Part shown: positions 44,717 to 54,328 of the stretch, piece by piece
Layout of the letters: each line of letters opens with the position of its first letter
Numbering within the stretch: position 1 is the first letter of the stretch
DNA from: Gardnerella coleohominis
GTDB lineage: Bacteria > Actinomycetota > Actinomycetes > Actinomycetales > Bifidobacteriaceae
Assembly: GCF_002896555.1 (NCBI RefSeq)
Contig: NZ_MNLH01000006.1
Coordinates: forward strand, 1-64,000
Direction: 5' to 3'
Length of the DNA: 64,000 nt
Notes under the pieces: model-generated
The model's database searches: none
Told to the model about the DNA's origin: nothing
Seen by the model: the letters and a program-made list of their open reading frames with translations, nothing else
Position numbers and translations under genes: made by a program

Positions 44717-44785
44717 TAAAAGCGCTTTAAAAGTCGCTCTGTTGTCATAAAGTATCAATGAATTGTGCGTGAAAAATGCGCGCGA

Positions 44786-44813
44786 TTGACGTCGTTTTTG
44801 CGCGTTTTATTTA
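44786..44813 (+). promoter_or_regulatory. Promoter of thrS
   Basis: TTGACG (44786-44791) and TATTTA (44808-44813) are 16 bases apart, about 85 bases before the thrS start. No T-box structure is apparent in the leader. Confidence 0.5.
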
Positions 44814-44898
44814 TGTTTTAATCGCGTAAGTTTATCGACGCCACACAGGTCCAGGTCTGCACATTAGTAACGCAAGACCCCGATAGAAAAGGACAATT

Positions 44899-46929
44899 AT
44901 GGCTGAAAATACCATCTCCATCACTGTAAACGAGGAACGCAAGGAGGTGGATGCAAGCTTCACTGGCGTTGAACTTTTCGCGGAAGATAAGAATATTATT
45001 GCCGTACGTTTAAATGGCGAGTTGCGTGATTTGTACACGCCTCTTCATGACGGCGATACCGTGGAATCAGTAGCCCTTGATAGTGAAGATGGCATCGCAA
45101 TCATGCGTCATTCCGCTACTCACGTGATGGCTCAAGCTGTTCAAGAAATTCGACCAGACGCAAAGTTGGGCGTAGGTCCTGTAATTAAAGACGGCTTCTA
45201 CTACGATTTCGATGTTGATACTCCATTTACGCCAGACGATTTGAAGCAAATCGAAAAGCATATGCAGCGCATTATTAAAGAGTCTCAAAGCTTCCGTCGT
45301 CGCGTTGTAACTGAAGATGAAGCGCGTGCTGAAGAAGCAAATCAACCTTATAAGTTGGAGTTGATTGGGGATAAGGAAGCTGCTCTTGATCCGGCTGCTG
45401 CTGGCGAAATTAGCAAGCATGAGCTTAGCATGTACGACAATTTGGATCGCGAAGGCAATAAAGTTTGGAGCGATTTGTGCCGCGGACCTCATTTGCCAAA
45501 CACTCGCTATATTAAGGCTTTTAAGCTCGAGCGTGTGGCTGCAGCTTACTGGCGCGGTTCGGAGCATAATCCTATGCTTCAGCGCATTTACGGCACTGCT
45601 TGGCCTAGCAAGGAAGAGCTTAAAGCTTATACAACTCGCATGGAAGAGGCCGCTAAGCGCGATCATCGTAAGCTTGGCCAAGAGATGGATTTGTTCTCAT
45701 TCCCAGATGAGATTGGTCCAGGCTTAGCAGTGTTCCATCCAAAGGGTGCTGCAATTATTAACGCGATGGAAGATTATTCACGTGAGCAGCATCGTAAGCA
45801 TCACTACAGCTTCGTACAAACTCCTCACATTACTAAGGGCGGCTTGTACGAGACTTCTGGCCACTTGCAGTGGTACAAGGATGGCATGTATCCTCCAATG
45901 AAGCTTGACGAAGAGCGCGACGAAAACGGTAACGTAACTCGTCAAGGTGCTGACTACTACTTGAAGCCAATGAATTGCCCAATGCATAACTTGATCTTCA
46001 AGTCTCGCCAGCGTTCTTATCGCGAACTTCCTTTGCGCTTGTTTGAGTTTGGTACAGTGTATCGCTACGAAAAGTCTGGCGTTGTTCATGGCTTAACTCG
46101 TGTTCGTGGATTGACTCAGGATGATTCGCATATTTACTGCACTCGCGAGCAGATGCGCGATGAGTTGAAGAGCTTGCTTAACTTTGTGCTTGGTCTTCTT
46201 AAAGACTTCGGTTTGAACGACTTCTACTTGGAGCTTTCCACTAAGGATGAGCACAAGTTCGTTGGTTCCGACGAGATTTGGGAAGAAGCAACTAATACTT
46301 TGGCAGAGGTTGCTAAAGAGTCTGGTTTGGAACTCGTGGACGATCCAGGTGGAGCTGCATTCTACGGCCCGAAGATTTCTGTGCAAGCTCGCGATGCGAT
46401 TGGCCGCACTTGGCAGGTTTCTACTATTCAGCTCGACTTCAACTTGCCTGAGCGCTTTAAGTTGGAATACATTGCAGCTGATGGTAGCCACCAGCGTCCT
46501 GTGATGATTCACCGCGCACTCTTTGGTTCTATTGAGCGTTTCTTTGCTATTTTGCTTGAGCATTATGCAGGCGCGTTCCCAGCATGGTTGGCTCCAGTTC
46601 AAGTAACTGGCGTTCCTGTTGCAGACGAGTTCGCTCCACACTTGCAAAAGTTTATTAGCGATTTGGAAGAGAATATGGTTCGTTGTGAAATGGACAGCTC
46701 CGACGATCGCTTTGGCAAGAAGATTCGTAACGCTTCTAAGTCTAAGGTGCCTTTCACTTTGATTGCTGGCGAAGAGGATGTGAACAACAATGCTGTGAGC
46801 TTCCGCTTCCGCGATGGCAGCCAATTGAACGGCGTTCCAGTTGAACAAGCTAAAGAGTGGATTTTGTCCATTATTAAGCAGCGTGTTCAGGTGAATACTG
46901 CAGAAGATTTCGAGCGCTACACTAAGTGA
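44899..46929 (+). CDS. thrS: Threonyl-tRNA synthetase
   Basis: A 676-residue class II synthetase with an N-terminal TGS domain (1-62), the editing domain with [10 protein letters not shown], the catalytic core ([29 protein letters not shown]) and the anticodon-binding domain. All parts are present. GAAAAGGAC precedes the ATG. A strong terminator follows at 47014-47043. Confidence 0.97.
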   Translation: MAENTISITVNEERKEVDASFTGVELFAEDKNIIAVRLNGELRDLYTPLHDGDTVESVALDSEDGIAIMRHSATHVMAQAVQEIRPDAKLGVGPVIKDGFYYDFDVDTPFTPDDLKQIEKHMQRIIKESQSFRRRVVTEDEARAEEANQPYKLELIGDKEAALDPAAAGEISKHELSMYDNLDREGNKVWSDLCRGPHLPNTRYIKAFKLERVAAAYWRGSEHNPMLQRIYGTAWPSKEELKAYTTRMEEAAKRDHRKLGQEMDLFSFPDEIGPGLAVFHPKGAAIINAMEDYSREQHRKHHYSFVQTPHITKGGLYETSGHLQWYKDGMYPPMKLDEERDENGNVTRQGADYYLKPMNCPMHNLIFKSRQRSYRELPLRLFEFGTVYRYEKSGVVHGLTRVRGLTQDDSHIYCTREQMRDELKSLLNFVLGLLKDFGLNDFYLELSTKDEHKFVGSDEIWEEATNTLAEVAKESGLELVDDPGGAAFYGPKISVQARDAIGRTWQVSTIQLDFNLPERFKLEYIAADGSHQRPVMIHRALFGSIERFFAILLEHYAGAFPAWLAPVQVTGVPVADEFAPHLQKFISDLEENMVRCEMDSSDDRFGKKIRNASKSKVPFTLIAGEEDVNNNAVSFRFRDGSQLNGVPVEQAKEWILSIIKQRVQVNTAEDFERYTK

Positions 46930-47003
46930 TTTAAGTTAGCTATGTGATTTAAGTTAGCTAGCCTAAATCTAAATGTAAGCTTAAATCTAAATGTAAGCTG
47001 AAT
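46928..47003. repeat. Two direct-repeat pairs after thrS
   Basis: GTGATTTAAGTTAGCTA is present twice and TAAATCTAAATGTAAGCT is present twice, end to end, starting at the thrS stop codon. Confidence 0.8.
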
Positions 47004-47013
47004 CGTAAATAAA

Positions 47014-47043
47014 AAGCCCACACTTCTTAGCTTGTGTGGGCTT
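47014..47043 (+). terminator. Terminator of thrS
   Basis: AAGCCCACAC and GTGTGGGCTT form a perfect ten-bp stem with a ten-base loop, followed by CTTACT. Confidence 0.85.
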
Positions 47044-47148
47044 CTTACTATCTTCTTACAGCCGCTTGGCTAGTATGGTTGTCTAGTATGGGATTGTTTA
47101 TTGAACCAGAGTTTTACTTGCTTGATTACGCTAGGAAGGTTGCATTCA

Positions 47149-47805
47149 ATGTTGGAATCATTACGCATTGGGTTTAAGCGCGTTATTTCTCCTATTGCAA
47201 AATTGCTAGTGCGACTGGGCGTAAGTGCTAACTGTGTAACAATTGTTGGCACAGTAGCAGTAGTTATTACTGCTTTTATAACAGCTTTTACTAATCAGCT
47301 TGTTATTGGTGCTATATTTTTAACTATTTTTGTGCTTGCAGACTGCTTAGATGGTTCTGTTGCATCTTTAACAACAGGCGGCACAAAATTTGGTGCATTT
47401 CTTGACTCAACGCTTGATCGTATTGCAGATTGGTCGTTATTTATATCAGTATGCATTTGTTTGTATAAAGCTAACGAAAAAGAAATGTGCACATGGATTC
47501 CAGCTCTGAATGGAAACATAATAAAATACGTAGGTTTGTTAAGTTGTTTAATTGCTCTTATGGGAGCTTTCGTAACTTCATACACTCGCGCTCGCGGTCA
47601 GTCAATAGATGTAGATCCTAAAAAAGGCTTAATTACTCGTGCAGATCGCGTAGCTGTTATTCTTATCGCTATGTTTTTTGCTGGCCTAACTCGTCAACTT
47701 ATTTTGTTAAGTTTAGCTATGATTCTACTTGCTATAGGCGGTATCGTTACTGTTATTCAGCGTATTTTTGAAGTAAATCAAGGTCTTAAACAAAAAGTAA
47801 AGTAA
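47149..47805 (+). CDS. CDP-alcohol phosphatidyltransferase, phosphatidylinositol-phosphate-synthase-like
   Basis: A 218-residue membrane enzyme with about six helices. The CDP-alcohol phosphotransferase motif is D65-x2-D68-G-x2-A-S73-x8-G82-x3-D86-x3-D90, so all aspartates are kept but the usual arginine after alanine is serine. The context (TTGGTKFGAFLDSTLDRIAD) is closest to actinobacterial PI-phosphate synthase, which joins CDP-diacylglycerol and inositol phosphate. ATG at 47149 is chosen for AGGAAGG upstream; a TTG at 47101 is open too. The Arg-to-Ser change could alter activity; substrate is inferred. Confidence 0.85.
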   Translation: MLESLRIGFKRVISPIAKLLVRLGVSANCVTIVGTVAVVITAFITAFTNQLVIGAIFLTIFVLADCLDGSVASLTTGGTKFGAFLDSTLDRIADWSLFISVCICLYKANEKEMCTWIPALNGNIIKYVGLLSCLIALMGAFVTSYTRARGQSIDVDPKKGLITRADRVAVILIAMFFAGLTRQLILLSLAMILLAIGGIVTVIQRIFEVNQGLKQKVK

Positions 47806-47867
47806 TATTTGTCGTGAAAGCGCAATAAAATCGTTTCGTTTGATTAACTGTACGTTTTAGGAGTATC

Positions 47868-48626
47868 ATGTCAGGTCATTCCAAGTGGGCGACTACAAAG
47901 CACAAGAAGGCCGCTATAGACGCAAAGCGCGGCAAGCTTTTTGCCAAGCTTATTAAGAACATTGAAATCGCTGCACGTTTGGGCGGTGGCGATCCTGATG
48001 GTAATCCAACGTTGTATGATGCCATCGTTAAAGCTAAAAAGGCTTCTATGCCTGCAGATAACATCAAGCGCGCTGTAAAGCGTGGTTCTGGTGAAGAAGC
48101 TGGCGGCGCCAACTACGAGGAGATTGTTTACGAAGGTTACGCTCCTGCAGGTGTTGGTTTGATTATCGAGTGCCTTACTGATAACCGTAATCGCGCTGCT
48201 GCTGATGTTCGTTCAACTCTTACCAAGGGTAATGGTTCTTTGGCAACAAGCGGTTCTGTGAGCTTTAACTTTGAGCGTAAGGGCTTGATTGAAGTTCCAT
48301 CTGAAGGTGTTGATTACGATAAGCTTTTCGATGTTGCAGCTGAAGCTGGTGCTGAAGATGTTGCTGATGATGGCGATGTGTATTCTGTATACACTGGTTC
48401 CAGTGATTTGGTAACAGTTCGTAAAGCTTTGCAGGAAGCTGGTTTCGACTATGATTCTGCAGATATCATCATGCATCCAAATAATGAGATTGAATTAGGT
48501 TTTGAAGATGCTCAGAAGGTTTCTCGCTTAATTGATAATCTCGACGACTTGGACGATGTTCAGAATATCTACAGCAACTGGACCGCTTCAGATGAAGTTA
48601 TGGCTCAGCTTGAGGAAGCAGAATAG
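47868..48626 (+). CDS. YebC/PmpR family transcriptional or translational regulator
   Basis: A 252-residue YebC protein starting [20 protein letters not shown], full length and well conserved. YebC-family proteins act as DNA-binding regulators in some species and as ribosome-associated factors easing polyproline stalls in others. TTTAGGAG precedes the ATG. It is directly upstream of ruvC, the common order in many bacteria. Confidence 0.95.
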   Translation: MSGHSKWATTKHKKAAIDAKRGKLFAKLIKNIEIAARLGGGDPDGNPTLYDAIVKAKKASMPADNIKRAVKRGSGEEAGGANYEEIVYEGYAPAGVGLIIECLTDNRNRAAADVRSTLTKGNGSLATSGSVSFNFERKGLIEVPSEGVDYDKLFDVAAEAGAEDVADDGDVYSVYTGSSDLVTVRKALQEAGFDYDSADIIMHPNNEIELGFEDAQKVSRLIDNLDDLDDVQNIYSNWTASDEVMAQLEEAE

Positions 48627-48632
48627 TTTTCT

Positions 48633-49214
48633 ATGATGATTTTGGGCGTTGACCCCGGGCTTACTCGCTGCGGGGTCGGCGTGATTGAAGCCGGCGTTTC
48701 GCGTCGGCTTTCTTTTATTCACGTCGATGTATTGAGATCTGAGCCAGATCTTTCTCAAGATTTGCGACTTTTAAAGATTTATAACGGATTAGTTGAAAAG
48801 ATTGAGCGCTTTTCACCTGATGTAGTATCTGTTGAACGCGTTTTTGCTCAAGAAAATCGAAATACCGTTCTTGGTACTGCGCAAGTTGCTGGACTTGCCA
48901 TGCTTGCAGCAGCTCAGCGCAATATTCCGGTTGCTTTGCATACTCCTACTGAAGTTAAACTTGCTGTAGCTGGTAATGGTAAAGCAGATAAAGCACAAGT
49001 AGAACGTATGGTTGCTAGATTACTTGCGCTTAATATTCTTCCAACTCCTGCTGATGCTGCAGATGCCTTAGCTCAAGCTATTTGTCACGCTCTTCGTCCT
49101 GAAGGCGCGCTGCAAGGCGGTGAGCGTGAGCAACATTTAACTTCAGCGCAAAAACAGTGGGCTTTAGCTCAGCGCGCGGCACATTCCAAATCTAGTGTCT
49201 CCCGAGGTATGTAG
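48633..49214 (+). CDS. ruvC: Holliday junction resolvase RuvC
   Basis: A 193-residue endonuclease that cuts Holliday junctions. The catalytic acidic residues appear in [21 protein letters not shown] and the C-terminal [18 protein letters not shown] at 48633/48636 gives two possible starts. Six bases separate it from yebC. The LexA box for ruvA-ruvB lies just after its stop, so ruvC may be expressed from the yebC promoter and not be SOS controlled. Confidence 0.96.
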   Translation: MMILGVDPGLTRCGVGVIEAGVSRRLSFIHVDVLRSEPDLSQDLRLLKIYNGLVEKIERFSPDVVSVERVFAQENRNTVLGTAQVAGLAMLAAAQRNIPVALHTPTEVKLAVAGNGKADKAQVERMVARLLALNILPTPADAADALAQAICHALRPEGALQGGEREQHLTSAQKQWALAQRAAHSKSSVSRGM

Positions 49215-49222
49215 GATATCTA

Positions 49223-49238
49223 TAGAACAGATGTTCTA
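49223..49238. promoter_or_regulatory. LexA (SOS) box upstream of ruvAB
   Basis: TAGAACAGATGTTCTA is a perfect 16-bp palindrome with the GAAC-N4-GTTC core of actinobacterial and Gram-positive LexA operators. It abuts TTGTTT (49240-49245), which is 17 bases from TTTAAT (49263-49268), a plausible ruvA promoter. Confidence 0.8.
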
Positions 49239-49256
49239 CTTGTTTGTATTTTATTT

Positions 49257-49285
49257 GATAGTTTTAATAATTCTTTAAAACTATC
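49257..49285. promoter_or_regulatory. Perfect 11-bp stem-loop in the ruvA leader
   Basis: GATAGTTTTAA and TTAAAACTATC pair perfectly around a seven-base loop, overlapping the candidate -10 box and lying 50 bases ahead of ruvA. It has no T tract, so it may be a second operator or leader structure. Confidence 0.4.
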
Positions 49286-49336
49286 TATAAAGTATTTACA
49301 TTAGATTTTGATTACAAATCAGAAAGGTTAGCGCTG

Positions 49337-49975
49337 ATGATTGGCATGCTAAATGGGGTAGTAGAGTCAGTTGATTCTCGTTGTGCGCTTATAAGTGTTT
49401 CTGGTGTCGGATATGAAGTTTATATGCCTTCTACAGATTTAGCATCTTTGCATGAAGGGCAAGAAGTTAGAGTGTATACGTCTTTGCAAGTAAGCCAAGA
49501 GGCTATTACTCTTTATGGTTTTACTAACCAATCTGCTAAGCGTATTTTTCTTCAAATCCAGCAAAAAGTTAGTGGGGTTGGGCCTAAGGTTGCTCTTTCA
49601 TTATTATCTACATTAAGTGTTAATCGTTTAATTCAAGCAATTAGCGATGGCGATATTGATGCTTTATCATCTGCTCCTGGATTAGGTAAAAAAGGTTCTC
49701 AAAAGATTATTTTGGAGCTTAAAGGTTCGATTGATATATCTAAATTAGACGAATATGATTCTTCTAAAGGTGTAAATCGTAATATTAAAGATTTTGACAA
49801 TTCCGGAATAAGCAAGGTTATTGAAGGACTTATGTCTTTAGGATGGAAGCAGTCAGATGCTCAAAAAGCTGTAGAAAATGTTTGCAATATAAATAATATT
49901 TCTTTGCCAATTAACGATTCTGATATTCCGAATATTTTGCGTATGGCATTGTCTTCGCTTGATAGAGGTAGGTGA
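49337..49975 (+). CDS. ruvA: Holliday junction DNA helicase subunit RuvA
   Basis: A 212-residue junction-binding subunit. Domain I (MIGMLNGVVESV), the helix-hairpin-helix region with VSGVGPKVALSLLS and APGLGKKGSQKIILELKG, and the C-terminal domain III contacting RuvB are present. AAAGG precedes the ATG. A LexA box about 100 bases upstream suggests SOS induction with ruvB. Confidence 0.96.
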   Translation: MIGMLNGVVESVDSRCALISVSGVGYEVYMPSTDLASLHEGQEVRVYTSLQVSQEAITLYGFTNQSAKRIFLQIQQKVSGVGPKVALSLLSTLSVNRLIQAISDGDIDALSSAPGLGKKGSQKIILELKGSIDISKLDEYDSSKGVNRNIKDFDNSGISKVIEGLMSLGWKQSDAQKAVENVCNINNISLPINDSDIPNILRMALSSLDRGR

Positions 49976-49980
49976 TATAG

Positions 49981-51147
49981 ATGAGTTTTGAAGAAAATAT
50001 TTCTAGTGGTATTTCTAATACTAGTGGTATTTCTAATAGTGCTTCTAACAATATGACTAATACCGCTTTTAACAGTACTTCTAATAGCACTATTAACAAT
50101 ATTCCAGCTTTAAATACTGGCGTATCTGAGGATTCTTTAAGAATAGTGTCTTCTTCACCTATTGGAAATGAACAGGTTAGCGATGAAGAATTAAGGCCTA
50201 ATGCATTAGAGGGGTTTATTGGACAGCCGCTTTTAAAAGCGCAGTTACAACTTTTTTTGGATGCAGCAAAGTTACGTGACGTTCCTCCTGACCATATGCT
50301 TCTCGCTGGTCCCCCAGGTCTTGGTAAGACTACTCTTGCGATGATTGTAGCTAACGAGCTTGGTGTTTCTATTAGAGTTACATCTGGTCCTGCTATTCAG
50401 CATGCTGGTGATTTAGCGTCAATTTTGAGTTCTCTTGATACTGGTGAAGTACTGTTTATTGATGAGATTCATCGTTTGCCTCGAGCTGCAGAAGAGTTGC
50501 TTTATATCGCTATGGAAGATTTCCGAGTTGATGTTATGGTTGGCAAGGGACCTGGAGCTTCATCAATACCTCTGACTCTTCCTCGTTTTACCGTAGTTGG
50601 AGCTACTACTAGAGAGGGAATGCTACCTTCTCCGTTGCGTGCGCGTTTTGGTTTTACTGCTCATTTGGATTTTTATCCTCATGAAGAGCTAGAAAAACTT
50701 GTTAATAGATCATCAAATGTTCTCGGTATAAAACTTGTAGATCAAGCTGCTAAGGAACTTGCTGTTAGGTCTAGAGGTACTCCGCGTATAGCAAATCGTT
50801 TGTTAAGACGTGTTAGAGATTGGGCTATTGTTCACAATCTTAAAGAAGTAGATAAAGAATCTGTAATAGAAGCATTAGCTTTGTATCAAATTGATACGCA
50901 AGGGTTAGATCGATTAGATATTGCAGTACTTAAAGCTATTGTTTGTCAATTTAATGGTGGGCCTGTAGGTCTTAATAATTTGGCTGCAATGGTTGGTGAA
51001 GAATCAGAAACTGTTGAAACGGTTTGTGAGCCTTATTTAGTACGTGAAGGATTCTTAATTCGTACACCTAAAGGTCGTGTTGCTACTTCAAAAGCTTGGC
51101 AACATTTGGGTCTTGAGCCTCCTAGTAATGTCAGTGAGATAGCATAA
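49981..51147 (+). CDS. ruvB: Holliday junction branch migration ATPase RuvB
   Basis: A 388-residue AAA+ motor. Walker [13 protein letters not shown], Walker [11 protein letters not shown], sensor VGATTREG and the C-terminal winged helix are intact. The first 65 or so residues before [12 protein letters not shown] are an Asn/Ser/Thr-rich repetitive extension ([16 protein letters not shown]) not found in typical RuvB, whose length is near 335-350. It is encoded by degenerate tandem repeats (50007-50100). AGAGGTAGG lies upstream of the ATG; six bases follow the ruvA stop. Confidence 0.95.
   Translation: MSFEENISSGISNTSGISNSASNNMTNTAFNSTSNSTINNIPALNTGVSEDSLRIVSSSPIGNEQVSDEELRPNALEGFIGQPLLKAQLQLFLDAAKLRDVPPDHMLLAGPPGLGKTTLAMIVANELGVSIRVTSGPAIQHAGDLASILSSLDTGEVLFIDEIHRLPRAAEELLYIAMEDFRVDVMVGKGPGASSIPLTLPRFTVVGATTREGMLPSPLRARFGFTAHLDFYPHEELEKLVNRSSNVLGIKLVDQAAKELAVRSRGTPRIANRLLRRVRDWAIVHNLKEVDKESVIEALALYQIDTQGLDRLDIAVLKAIVCQFNGGPVGLNNLAAMVGEESETVETVCEPYLVREGFLIRTPKGRVATSKAWQHLGLEPPSNVSEIA
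50007..50100 (+). repeat. Degenerate repeat encoding the RuvB N-terminal extension
   Basis: AGTGGTATTTCTAATA is repeated, followed by variants of AGTACTTCTAATAGC. In-frame, Asn/Ser/Thr-rich. Confidence 0.75.
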
Positions 51148-51205
51148 AATGTTCATTTTGGACGGTGTTTTGCCGTCTTAGGGTTGGACACTTAAGGAGT
51201 TTATT

Positions 51206-51652
51206 GTGCCTCAATTTTTCCAGCAATATGGCATACTCATCGTGCTCGTTGTAGTGATGGTTTTCATGATGATTTTCCAGAGTCGTAGTGCTAAGAAGCG
51301 TCAAGCTGAAGTCCGTTCTTTTTATGATTCTTTGAAACCTGGTACTGAGGTTATCACTATTGGTGGTGTTATCGGTAAGGTTGTTAGCGTAGATACCAAG
51401 TATGAAGAAATCGTGATTGATTCTGAGGGAAGTTTATTGCGATTTTCCTTCAGAGCTGTGAGTAAAGAATATATTCGTCCAGCGTTTATTAGCGATGAAG
51501 AAGCAGAAAATGCTGAAAAAGATCAAGCTAAGGATCAAGCTAAAGAATTAGCTAATGAATCTGATTCCGATAAGTCTGCAGAAACTCTTGAAGAAAATAA
51601 AACTTCTGAATCTTCAAAAGTTGAAGACAATAAAGATGATAACAAGGAATAG
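51206..51652 (+). CDS. yajC: Preprotein translocase accessory subunit YajC
   Basis: A 148-residue YajC, which associates with SecDF in protein export. One transmembrane helix at about 6-25 (QYGILIVLVVVMVFMMIF), then SRSAKKRQAEVRSFYDSLKPGTEVITIGGVIGKV, a clear family match. The last 45 residues are acidic and repetitive. AAGGAG precedes the GTG start. It follows ruvB, as is common. secD and secF are not adjacent here. Confidence 0.93.
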   Translation: MPQFFQQYGILIVLVVVMVFMMIFQSRSAKKRQAEVRSFYDSLKPGTEVITIGGVIGKVVSVDTKYEEIVIDSEGSLLRFSFRAVSKEYIRPAFISDEEAENAEKDQAKDQAKELANESDSDKSAETLEENKTSESSKVEDNKDDNKE

Positions 51653-51916
51653 TAAGTAATCTTTTTTGAAAGCAGTTCTATTGTTGATCAGCATTTTATA
51701 AACGCGACAATAGTTGTAAAAGCATAATTTAATCTAATAGCATTTTTCACTCATGTTTGCCTTATTAAGCTTTGCTTAAAAGAAGGAAGATGCTGAAAGT
51801 TGTGAAAATAATGCTATTTATTTCAAACAAGAATTCGCTTGCAACGTGTTCATGTTTGAATAATTAAAAATGCAATTGTTTTGTCGAAATATTCGGGAGA
51901 AAAGAATAGTAGGATT

Positions 51917-52498
51917 ATGGCAAAATCGGATATCACAGTAAAGCAATTTAAAACAGTAAGCAAAGAAGATGCTGATTACTTAGCTTCTCTGATTAATACC
52001 GTACCGGGATTTCCAAATCCAAATATCATATTCCGCGATTTTCTTCCAGTATTCTCTTCACCTCGCGGTCTCGGTATTCTTATTGATGCGCTGATTGATT
52101 GCTTGCCTGTTTCAGTTGATTCCTTTGACTTAGTTGCAGGTCTAGAAGCAAGAGGATTCTTATTTGGTCCTGTTCTTGCTGAACGCTTAGGAAAAGGATT
52201 TATTCCTGTTCGCAAAGCTGGTAAGTTGCCTCCAGAAGTTATTAGTGAATCTTATTCACTTGAATATGGCGAAGCTAAAATCGAAATCGAGAAAAGTGCT
52301 ATTAAGCCTGGTCAGAGAGTCTTGATTGTAGATGATTTGATTGCTACTGGAGGGACTGCTAAAGCTGCTGCTCGGTTAATTGAACGTTCTGAGGGAAAAG
52401 TTGCCGGATTTAGTTTTGTTATGGAACTTACAGGAATAAGTGGCATGAGTGAACTAAGTTCATACCCTTGCTCAAGTTTGATGACAATGCCAGCGTGA
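51917..52498 (+). CDS. apt: Adenine phosphoribosyltransferase
   Basis: A 193-residue purine salvage enzyme making AMP from adenine and PRPP. The PRPP-binding motif VLIVDDLIATGGTAKA and the N-terminal segment FPNPNIIFRDFLPVF are diagnostic, with LEARGFLFG and VRKAGKLP. ATG at 51917 is preferred with AGTAGG upstream; the frame is open to a TTG at 51881. The 264 bases before it contain only a weak CTATTGT/ACAATAG hairpin. Confidence 0.94.
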   Translation: MAKSDITVKQFKTVSKEDADYLASLINTVPGFPNPNIIFRDFLPVFSSPRGLGILIDALIDCLPVSVDSFDLVAGLEARGFLFGPVLAERLGKGFIPVRKAGKLPPEVISESYSLEYGEAKIEIEKSAIKPGQRVLIVDDLIATGGTAKAAARLIERSEGKVAGFSFVMELTGISGMSELSSYPCSSLMTMPA

Positions 52499-52504
52499 CT
52501 AATC

Positions 52505-52640
52505 AAAATCGATATTACGAATGAACTTTGTACGAATGAGTGTTGTGAGTATTAACATGGTACGAATAAGCATTGGTAATATTGATGAGTTTATGTTTCT
52601 ATTTTGAAATATAAGTGTGATACAAGTATTAGTGATAATA
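52505..52640. repeat. Degenerate microrepeat tract after apt
   Basis: GTACGAAT(G/A)AG and related words (ATACGAAT, GTACGAATAAGC) recur between apt and the following membrane-protein gene. Non-coding. Confidence 0.5.
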
Positions 52641-52665
52641 CGAATAGTTATATGAGGAGTTATGT

Positions 52666-54297
52666 ATGAAAAGATTAAAAGAATCTGTCATAACATTCCT
52701 TAAAGGAATTGCATCTCCGCTTATTGCTATTTTCGTTTTTGCATTAACAATCGGATTGTTCTTGTCTCTTACTTTGCTTGTTATATCGATAGAAGAAGGA
52801 ACTGGAAGTTTTTCTGATTCCGCTATGTCTATTATGTGTGCAACTTTAATGCTTGCACAAGGCGTTGGGCTTGGATTAGAAGGTTTAGTTATTACTGTTA
52901 CTCCTCTTGGGTTAACATTCCTTCTTATAGCATTTTTAGCTTATCTTATTCGTAAATTTAAAGGCTCTATTCCTGTTTACATTATTGGTTTTATTTGCTG
53001 GATTATTATAAACGTAATTATTTATCAAAATACTTCTATTGAATTATTAGATTCTTTGCCGATAGTTCTTTTAAAAACATCAATAATATACATAATTTCA
53101 ATTTGTTTTGCTGTTATTCCTCATAGTGATTTAATTAATTCTTTATACAATAAATTCAAGCAATATATTAATCCGATTGTTCCTAGAATTATAAAACTAT
53201 CGGTTGTTGGTGCTTTATCAACAGTTATTGTTTATACGATTGTTTCGTGTATTGCTGTTATTGTTTGGTCGTTTGTTGGTTATGAAAATGTTGAGTCGTT
53301 TTTCACTGTATTAGGAATGCAACAAGGTTCCAGGATTTTAACAACAATTGCATGCTTAGCGTGGTTGCCGAATATAGCTTTATGGGCTTTGTCTTGGATT
53401 TGTGGTGCTGGATTCTCTGTAGGAAGTGTTGCTCATTTTGCTATTGGTGTAGCGAAATATAAGCAGATGCCGCCTGTACCTGTTTTTGGAATATTCCCAC
53501 ATGCTATTTCAAATCATTCGCAGCAAATGTTAGTTTTAAGTGCTGTTCCTGCGGCTTTGTTTGTTTTATCTCTTGTAATACTGTTCCTTAAAAAGGGATG
53601 CAATATAAGAGTTCATATTAGCGATAAGCAGATTGATTATAAGAAGTCTCTTATTGATTTTGGCGTTTCTGCTGTTGTATTAGTTTGTGTTGCTTCACTT
53701 TCAACAATTGTTATGAATATTCTATTTAATTGTTGTAATGGATCTTTGGGGCAGTATCGTCTTAAAAACATTGGAGTTAAAGCTGTTGAGAGCGTGCAGG
53801 CTGTTGGGCACTATACGTTATTGCCTTTTATAGCTGCATGGCTTGTTTCATTAGTTGGAATTTGTTTAGCATACTTAATTCTATGGTTATTTAATGTTAT
53901 TAAGGATAAATATTTTGCTCATAATAAAGATTCTGTTCATAATAAAGATTCTGAAAAGAGTAAATCAAAGTTAAGAACAATTGCGAATAAACCTGATGCT
54001 AATAATTCTGCTGTAGATAATTCTTCTGTAAATAAATCTACTTCTAATAAATTTGGCGCTAATAGATCTGTAGCTACTAAATCTGGAGCTAATTCTTCTG
54101 ATAGTAATAAATACGATGAAGAATACTTTGAGGAAGTACTTTCTGAGGAAGTATTTTCTGAAAAACCTGATAAAGAATCTTTTGAACGAAAATCAATCGC
54201 CGATGAAAATATTAGCGATAAGAATTCTAAAAATAAGACTTTGTCTTCGAAACGAAATGTTCCTAGAACAATTCGATCGAAGGCAGTAAAAAAATAA
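52666..54297 (+). CDS. PerM-like (DUF6350) membrane protein
   Basis: A 543-residue protein with about ten helices up to residue 415, then a low-complexity cytoplasmic tail rich in N, S, K and E. It fits the DUF6350 family, whose mycobacterial member PerM (Rv0955) supports cell division and lies next to purN-purH. Here purH follows after 31 bases, matching that synteny, though purN is absent. The family call rests on position, WICGAGFSVGSVAHFAIG-like glycine-rich motif and topology, so it is moderately sure. ATG with GAGGAGT upstream. Confidence 0.75.
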   Translation: MKRLKESVITFLKGIASPLIAIFVFALTIGLFLSLTLLVISIEEGTGSFSDSAMSIMCATLMLAQGVGLGLEGLVITVTPLGLTFLLIAFLAYLIRKFKGSIPVYIIGFICWIIINVIIYQNTSIELLDSLPIVLLKTSIIYIISICFAVIPHSDLINSLYNKFKQYINPIVPRIIKLSVVGALSTVIVYTIVSCIAVIVWSFVGYENVESFFTVLGMQQGSRILTTIACLAWLPNIALWALSWICGAGFSVGSVAHFAIGVAKYKQMPPVPVFGIFPHAISNHSQQMLVLSAVPAALFVLSLVILFLKKGCNIRVHISDKQIDYKKSLIDFGVSAVVLVCVASLSTIVMNILFNCCNGSLGQYRLKNIGVKAVESVQAVGHYTLLPFIAAWLVSLVGICLAYLILWLFNVIKDKYFAHNKDSVHNKDSEKSKSKLRTIANKPDANNSAVDNSSVNKSTSNKFGANRSVATKSGANSSDSNKYDEEYFEEVLSEEVFSEKPDKESFERKSIADENISDKNSKNKTLSSKRNVPRTIRSKAVKK

Positions 54298-54328
54298 ATC
54301 TCATCCACTATAAGGAGGGAAGACCGCC

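Noticed and set aside
44814..44898. T-box riboswitch upstream of thrS
   Set aside because: The leader is short and I see neither the AGGGUGGAACCGCG-type T-box sequence nor a terminator/antiterminator pair.
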